Origin: Bacteroides sp. CAG:1076
GTDB taxonomy: Bacteria; Bacteroidota; Bacteroidia; Bacteroidales; Bacteroidaceae
Direction: 5' to 3'
Length of the DNA stretch: 15,650 nt
Assembly: GCA_000436795.1 (NCBI GenBank)
Contig: HF993140.1
Coordinates: forward strand, 1 to 15,650
Numbering within the stretch: the first letter of the stretch is position 1; the number at the start of each line of letters is the position of its first letter. Below the pieces are notes generated by a model. The model made no database searches. It was given only the letters and a program-made list of their open reading frames with translations, and had not been told where the DNA came from. The position numbers and the translations under genes were made by a program. Positions 12,857 to 15,650 of the stretch are shown piece after piece.

Positions 12857-13629
12857 TAAGTGGCAACAGGTGGATAACGCTTGCCGAAGCGTTGGAAAAT
12901 GCCCGCGAGGTTTACGACTACCTTGCGGGCAGCACCGTACAAGGCAGATGGACATCTTATGCAGTCTGCGCAATGTTGGGAAATATGTGGGCGGAATCAC
13001 ATGTCAACCCGGGAATATGGCAAAATCTAGATGCCGGGAATACCGACTTAGGTTTTGGACTTGTGCAGTGGACACCAGCAACAAAACTTTTTAGCTGGAT
13101 GGATGAAAACGGATACCCACACGACAGCGGGACAGGACAGTTAGAGCGTATAAAGTGGGAGGTTGCAAACAAAAAGCAATGGATTGCTACTTCTAAATAT
13201 CCGTACAGCTTTTACGAATTTACACAATGGACAACCGGAGAAAGCGTAGAAGCTATGGTGAAAATGCTGGCAAACATGTTTTTAAGAAATTATGAACGAC
13301 CAAAAGACCTGAACCAGCCAAACAGGGGAGAAATGGCATGGTATTTTTGGCAGAAGCTGTATAATGGGGAGGATATCGACCCGAAACCTGACCCGCCACC
13401 CGAACCACCTGAACCGCCTGACCCTGACCCGCCGATCGTGTCGGAAGCACCACTTTACTTATTTAAAATAAATAATATGTTTTTACCGTCAAACGGGGAC
13501 AGACTTATAAACCCTATTTTCTTTAACAAAACACAAATACTGCAGGACGGTGTTTTCTTGCGTGTAAATGGTAGCACGTATATAAAATTATCCGAAAGCG
13601 TATATAAATTAGTACAAGGAGGTGGTTAA
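12853..13629 (+). CDS. Tail-tip lysozyme (phi29 gp13 N-domain type) lacking the peptidase domain
   Basis: A 258-residue protein whose first 170 residues are a phage tail lysozyme. AVCAMLGNMWAESHVNPG (38-54) with E48 as the presumed catalytic acid, and IWQNLDAGNTDLGFGLVQWT (55-74), match phi29 gp13 almost word for word. The same holds for the NYERP...NQP.RG segment. In phi29 a glycine-rich linker and an M23 endopeptidase domain follow. Here residues 175-199 are a proline-rich linker, followed by about 60 unrecognised residues and no peptidase. It would degrade peptidoglycan during DNA entry. It starts at 12853 overlapping the fibre gene, without a clear ribosome binding site, so coupling is likely. 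Confidence 0.93.
   Translation: MISGNRWITLAEALENAREVYDYLAGSTVQGRWTSYAVCAMLGNMWAESHVNPGIWQNLDAGNTDLGFGLVQWTPATKLFSWMDENGYPHDSGTGQLERIKWEVANKKQWIATSKYPYSFYEFTQWTTGESVEAMVKMLANMFLRNYERPKDLNQPNRGEMAWYFWQKLYNGEDIDPKPDPPPEPPEPPDPDPPIVSEAPLYLFKINNMFLPSNGDRLINPIFFNKTQILQDGVFLRVNGSTYIKLSESVYKLVQGGG
13375..13449 (+). repeat. Proline-rich linker repeat in tail lysozyme
   Basis: Repeated CCNGAACC/CCNGACCC units encode DPKPDPPPEPPEPPDPDPP (residues 176-194). The linker is rigid and extended and separates the lysozyme from the C-terminal unknown domain. Confidence 0.8.
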
Positions 13630-13630
13630 A

Positions 13631-13894
13631 ATGGTTGAGCCTTATATTGCAATTACAGTTATCTGTTATGGTATTTCAGAGGTTGTCAAAAGTGCAAAGC
13701 TGGTGTGCGATGAATATATTCCATTGGTGTCTGTATTTATTGGCATTTTATGTTCTATTATTTCGATTGTGTACGGGTTCAATATCGGCGGAGGAAATGC
13801 CATTGACATTTTCGCTATTGGTATTTCAAGCGGTTTGGCTGCAGTTGGCATCAATCAGATTCCGAAGCAGATAAAAAAGGCGGTGGAAAAATGA
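13631..13894 (+). CDS. Putative holin
   Basis: An 87-residue membrane protein. The start at 13631 follows AAGGAGGTGG (13616-13625); an in-frame GTG at 13622 is inside that site. Three hydrophobic segments are visible: residues 3-19 (EPYIAITVICYGISEVV), 29-50 (YIPLVSVFIGILCSIISIVYGF) and 57-77 (AIDIFAIGISSGLAAVGINQI). A positive tail (KQIKKAVEK) follows. Size, membrane topology and location before a GH25 endolysin fit a holin. It overlaps the next gene by four bases. Confidence 0.8.
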   Translation: MVEPYIAITVICYGISEVVKSAKLVCDEYIPLVSVFIGILCSIISIVYGFNIGGGNAIDIFAIGISSGLAAVGINQIPKQIKKAVEK

Positions 13895-14106
13895 TAGAAT
13901 CTATTGTTACAGCTACCTGCAGTTTGGCATCCGCGTTGCTGGTAGCTGTGATGAATAATTCGCTAATTAAATACCGCTTAGACGCTTTAGAGAAACGCAT
14001 GGATAAACATGCAAGCATGGACGATCGGTTAATTCGGATTGAAACAGAAGTGTCTGGGTTGTCGCAGCATGTAAAAGAACTAGAAAGGAGATCAGAACAT
14101 GAGTAA
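13891..14106 (+). CDS. XhlA-like small membrane/coiled-coil lysis accessory
   Basis: A 71-residue protein with one N-terminal membrane helix (IVTATCSLASALLVAVMNN) followed by a coiled coil (YRLDALEKRMDKHASMDDRLIRIETEVSGLSQHVKELERR). The LEK.MDKH..... pattern is typical of XhlA/BhlA-like proteins encoded beside holins in Firmicutes phages. It is translationally coupled to the holin (ATGA overlap) and overlaps the endolysin by eight bases. It may help holin action or anchor lysis proteins in the membrane. It is not an obvious antiholin. Confidence 0.75.
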   Translation: MIESIVTATCSLASALLVAVMNNSLIKYRLDALEKRMDKHASMDDRLIRIETEVSGLSQHVKELERRSEHE

Positions 14107-14869
14107 AATCATTGACGTATCAAAGTGGAATTATCCGGTAGACTGGGACGCAGTTGTCAAGTCGGGTATTACTGGTGTAATTGTTCGCGCGGGCAGCGGA
14201 GTGACCGAAGATGAACGGATGAAATACTTTACGAATGGGGTTATAAAACGCGGGCTTGATCTGGGATTTTACTGGTTTGTGTATATTCATTCTGGTAGAA
14301 CGATTGCTGCAAATTGTGTCAAGTTTGAACAGACAATCAGATCATACAAAGATAAAATCAATCTGGGAGTTTGGTGTGACTTCGAATATGATACAGAAGA
14401 AAAGCTGTCTAGATATGACAAGAACACATTGACGCGCATTTCCAGAAGCACGCTAATTACTAACTTTTGTCAGACAATGAACTTTTACGGGTATAAATGC
14501 GGGTACTATGCTAACCGGGATTATCTAATAAACCACTTGCTACACAGCAAACTAAAAGATTTTCCTTTGTGGTATGCAAGATATACTACAAAAGAGGACG
14601 AGTATAGTAAAAATGCTACGTTGTGGCAGTATACTAACAGCGGTAAAATCGGAGGTAAAAATTTTGACATGTCAAAAAAGATAAAATCGGAAAAATTCTA
14701 TCCGGGTATTGGTCTGGTAGCTGCGTTAAACACGGTCGGAATTGATAGCAGTTTTGCGCACCGGAAAGAAATTGCAAGGGCGAATGGAATTACAGAGTAT
14801 ACCGGGACGGCAGAGCAGAATACGGAATTGGTGGTGCTGCTTACGAAAGGGATGCTGAGGAAAGAGTAA
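14099..14869 (+). CDS. Endolysin, GH25 N-acetylmuramidase with C-terminal wall-binding domain
   Basis: A 256-residue endolysin. The GH25 barrel shows the expected acids: D6 (IIDVSKWN), the DxE pair D94/E96 (WCDFEYD) and a late D190 (GGKNFDMS). The C-terminus (residues 201-256, YPGIGLVAALNTVGIDSSFAHRKEIARANGI.EYTGTAEQN) resembles a small repeat-type cell-wall-binding domain common in Firmicutes lysins. The start at 14099 follows AAAGGAGATC. No signal peptide, so export would need the holin upstream. It ends the rightward late operon. Confidence 0.95.
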   Translation: MSKIIDVSKWNYPVDWDAVVKSGITGVIVRAGSGVTEDERMKYFTNGVIKRGLDLGFYWFVYIHSGRTIAANCVKFEQTIRSYKDKINLGVWCDFEYDTEEKLSRYDKNTLTRISRSTLITNFCQTMNFYGYKCGYYANRDYLINHLLHSKLKDFPLWYARYTTKEDEYSKNATLWQYTNSGKIGGKNFDMSKKIKSEKFYPGIGLVAALNTVGIDSSFAHRKEIARANGITEYTGTAEQNTELVVLLTKGMLRKE

Positions 14870-14880
14870 GGTATAAAATT

Positions 14881-14907
14881 AAAGAACCCGTTCTAAACGG
14901 GTTCTTT
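14881..14907. terminator. Bidirectional terminator between convergent operons
   Basis: AAAGAACCCG (14881-14890) pairs with CGGGTTCTTT (14898-14907) around TTCTAAA; T-rich tails follow on both strands. It ends the endolysin operon rightward and the leftward small-gene operon. The stop codon of the leftward gene (14893-14895) lies in the loop, as with the left-end paralogue. Confidence 0.9.
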
Positions 14908-15141
14908 TTCATTTACTAGGTTTTCAAGTTCAGTTAATATTCTTTCACTTTCTATATCTAATCTTTCAAGCTCATTATTGATATGAACTTTATCACTTTT
15001 ATACATCTCGGAATCAAGCTGTTTTATCACTAACATATATTTCCTTGTACCGCAGATTCTAGCATATTCAGCCGCCAGATGCTCATATTTCATGTCAATA
15101 ATCTGTTCCTGTTCAATACGCTGTGCTATAGTTTCGGACAT
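14893..15141 (-). CDS. Small early protein, paralogue of the left-end protein
   Basis: An 82-residue charged helical protein read leftward. The start at 15141 is chosen because AAAGGAGG lies just upstream on this strand; longer starts would run through that site. From residue 18 (KYEHLAAEYARI) it aligns with the left-end protein: KYE.L, Y..V.K..D.E.YK, L.L, NE. It has about 17 extra N-terminal residues (MSETIAQRIEQEQIIDM). Heptad leucines suggest a coiled coil. Function unknown. It is the second gene of the right-end early operon. Confidence 0.85.
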   Translation of the reverse strand: MSETIAQRIEQEQIIDMKYEHLAAEYARICGTRKYMLVIKQLDSEMYKSDKVHINNELERLDIESERILTELENLVNEKEPV

Positions 15142-15158
15142 TTTTTCTTGACCTCCTT

Positions 15159-15476
15159 TTACAATAAAAATGCCATTGCTGCTTCTTTCTCTGTTGCTCC
15201 CTGCTGCATACAATTGTTATATCTAATAAGCTGCCGTTCTGCTTTAATCTCTCTGATTCTCTTTAATGTCACCCAGTCTACTAACGCGCCTACGCAATAG
15301 GCTTTTTCCATAAGTTCTTCAACCTCAATTATCCTATCTTCTATTTCATTCCATTGCTTGTCTGTGTAGGCATGTACCGCGTCATCCCGCATATCAATTT
15401 CAATGCACTTTAAACGGTCATACATAGACTGCAGATTAAAAATTTCACTCTCATTCACTCTGTACTTTTTAGTCAT
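15159..15476 (-). CDS. Hypothetical early protein, 105 residues
   Basis: The first gene of the leftward right-end operon, start 15476 after AAAGGAGG on the minus strand. It is predicted mostly helical and highly charged (EIFNLQSMYDRLKCIEIDMRDD; EIEDRIIEVEELMEKAY; KRIREIKAERQLIRYNNC), with no domain I recognise. Its stop codon overlaps the ribosome binding site region of the next gene, a compact operon. phi29 carries p16.7/p17-type early genes at the equivalent right end; I do not claim homology. Confidence 0.8.
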   Translation of the reverse strand: MTKKYRVNESEIFNLQSMYDRLKCIEIDMRDDAVHAYTDKQWNEIEDRIIEVEELMEKAYCVGALVDWVTLKRIREIKAERQLIRYNNCMQQGATEKEAAMAFLL

Positions 15477-15497
15477 TTTCTTTTCCTCCTTTTATCT

Positions 15498-15512
15498 AAG
15501 GGTTCTTCCCTT
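15498..15512 (-). other. Small leader hairpin in the right-end transcript
   Basis: On the minus strand AAGGG and CCCTT flank AAGAA, a 5-bp hairpin between the start site and the ribosome binding site. The left-end leader lacks it. Low-stability; function unknown. Confidence 0.4.
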
Positions 15513-15535
15513 TCTGTAATTATATAATAGCACAC
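15509..15535 (-). repeat. Right copy of the 27-bp inverted repeat
   Basis: Reverse complement identical to 16-42. It carries the extended -10 and start-site region of the right-end promoter. Confidence 0.85.
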
Positions 15536-15552
15536 GCTTATAGAAATGTCAA
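15524..15552 (-). promoter_or_regulatory. Right-end early promoter (leftward)
   Basis: On the minus strand: TTGACA (15547-15552), 17 bases, then TATTAT (15524-15529) preceded by TGTGC. It is the same class as the left-end and 3346 promoters and drives the two leftward genes. Confidence 0.9.
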
Positions 15553-15568
15553 GCGTATTTTCTAAAAT

Positions 15569-15598
15569 ATTTTATCCGCGTTCACTATTTTTAGTCAA
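15569..15598 (-). promoter_or_regulatory. Possible second upstream leftward promoter
   Basis: TTGACT (15593-15598, minus strand), 18 bases, then TAAAAT (15569-15574). It lies within the A+T-rich terminal region, in tandem with the stronger promoter. The region 15553-15650 otherwise holds no gene; a TTCACT/AGTGAA inverted pair (15581-15586 and 15607-15612) could be an operator, but support is weak. Confidence 0.4.
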
Positions 15599-15650
15599 CC
15601 GCGCAAAGTGAATGGGGAAATGTTCTAAATATCGTTTTATTTTATGTCAA

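Noticed and set aside
1..15650. tRNA genes, CRISPR arrays, insertion sequences, integrase, ParA/ParB or repressor genes
   Set aside because: No recognisable tRNA, repeat-spacer array, transposase, integrase, partition or repressor gene was seen on either strand; temperate integration is not supported.

Overview
This window is nearly a whole genome of a small phi29-type podovirus: linear dsDNA with protein-primed replication, related to Salasmaviridae/Guelinviridae. The host is probably a low-GC Gram-positive bacterium. The sequence shows this through a family B DNA polymerase with TPR-type insertions, an adjacent small basic terminal-protein-like ORF, and a gp16-type packaging ATPase. It also carries the phi29 set of scaffold, capsid, knob, portal, collar and tail lysozyme genes. 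DNA is A+T-rich, nearly every gene has an AAGGAGG-type ribosome binding site, and promoters are of sigma-A type, which fits Firmicutes, perhaps gut Clostridia. The left edge cuts through a promoter, so the left terminus is missing. About 100 noncoding bases remain at the right edge.

Layout. Positions 1-780 hold a truncated early promoter and three small early genes of unknown function, with terminators. Positions 778-3349 are the replication block: promoter, terminal protein candidate, a perfect parS-like site, and DNA polymerase. Positions 3346-4114 hold another early promoter, two ~100-residue genes (likely DNA-binding replication accessories) and a strong terminator. Positions 4130-5179 encode the packaging ATPase. 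Positions 5176-5337 contain a consensus promoter and a structured noncoding stretch that folds by eye into a three-way junction, a candidate packaging RNA (pRNA). Positions 5338-10289 encode scaffold, major capsid protein, tail knob, portal and lower collar. Positions 10306-12856 encode three coiled-coil fibre or adsorption proteins. Positions 12853-14869 form the tail-lysozyme/holin/XhlA-like/GH25-endolysin exit and lysis cassette. A bidirectional terminator at 14881-14907 separates this rightward block from two leftward small genes (14893-15476) driven by an inverted copy of the left-end promoter.

How it works together. Promoters at both ends and upstream of the terminal protein and polymerase would feed early replication functions. 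The promoter at 5176 would make the pRNA and feed the late structural and lysis operon. Packaging ATPase, pRNA and scaffold are contiguous, unlike phi29, where the pRNA is at the genome end and the ATPase follows the structural genes.

The two most interesting observations are: (1) an exact 16-base match to the Firmicutes ParB/Spo0J binding site parS between the terminal protein and polymerase genes, with no phage ParB present, suggesting use of host chromosome-segregation machinery; and (2) the candidate pRNA. Also notable are paralogous small genes with near-identical promoters, inverted at the two genome ends. All family assignments are from reading the sequence and remembered homologues; no searches were run.
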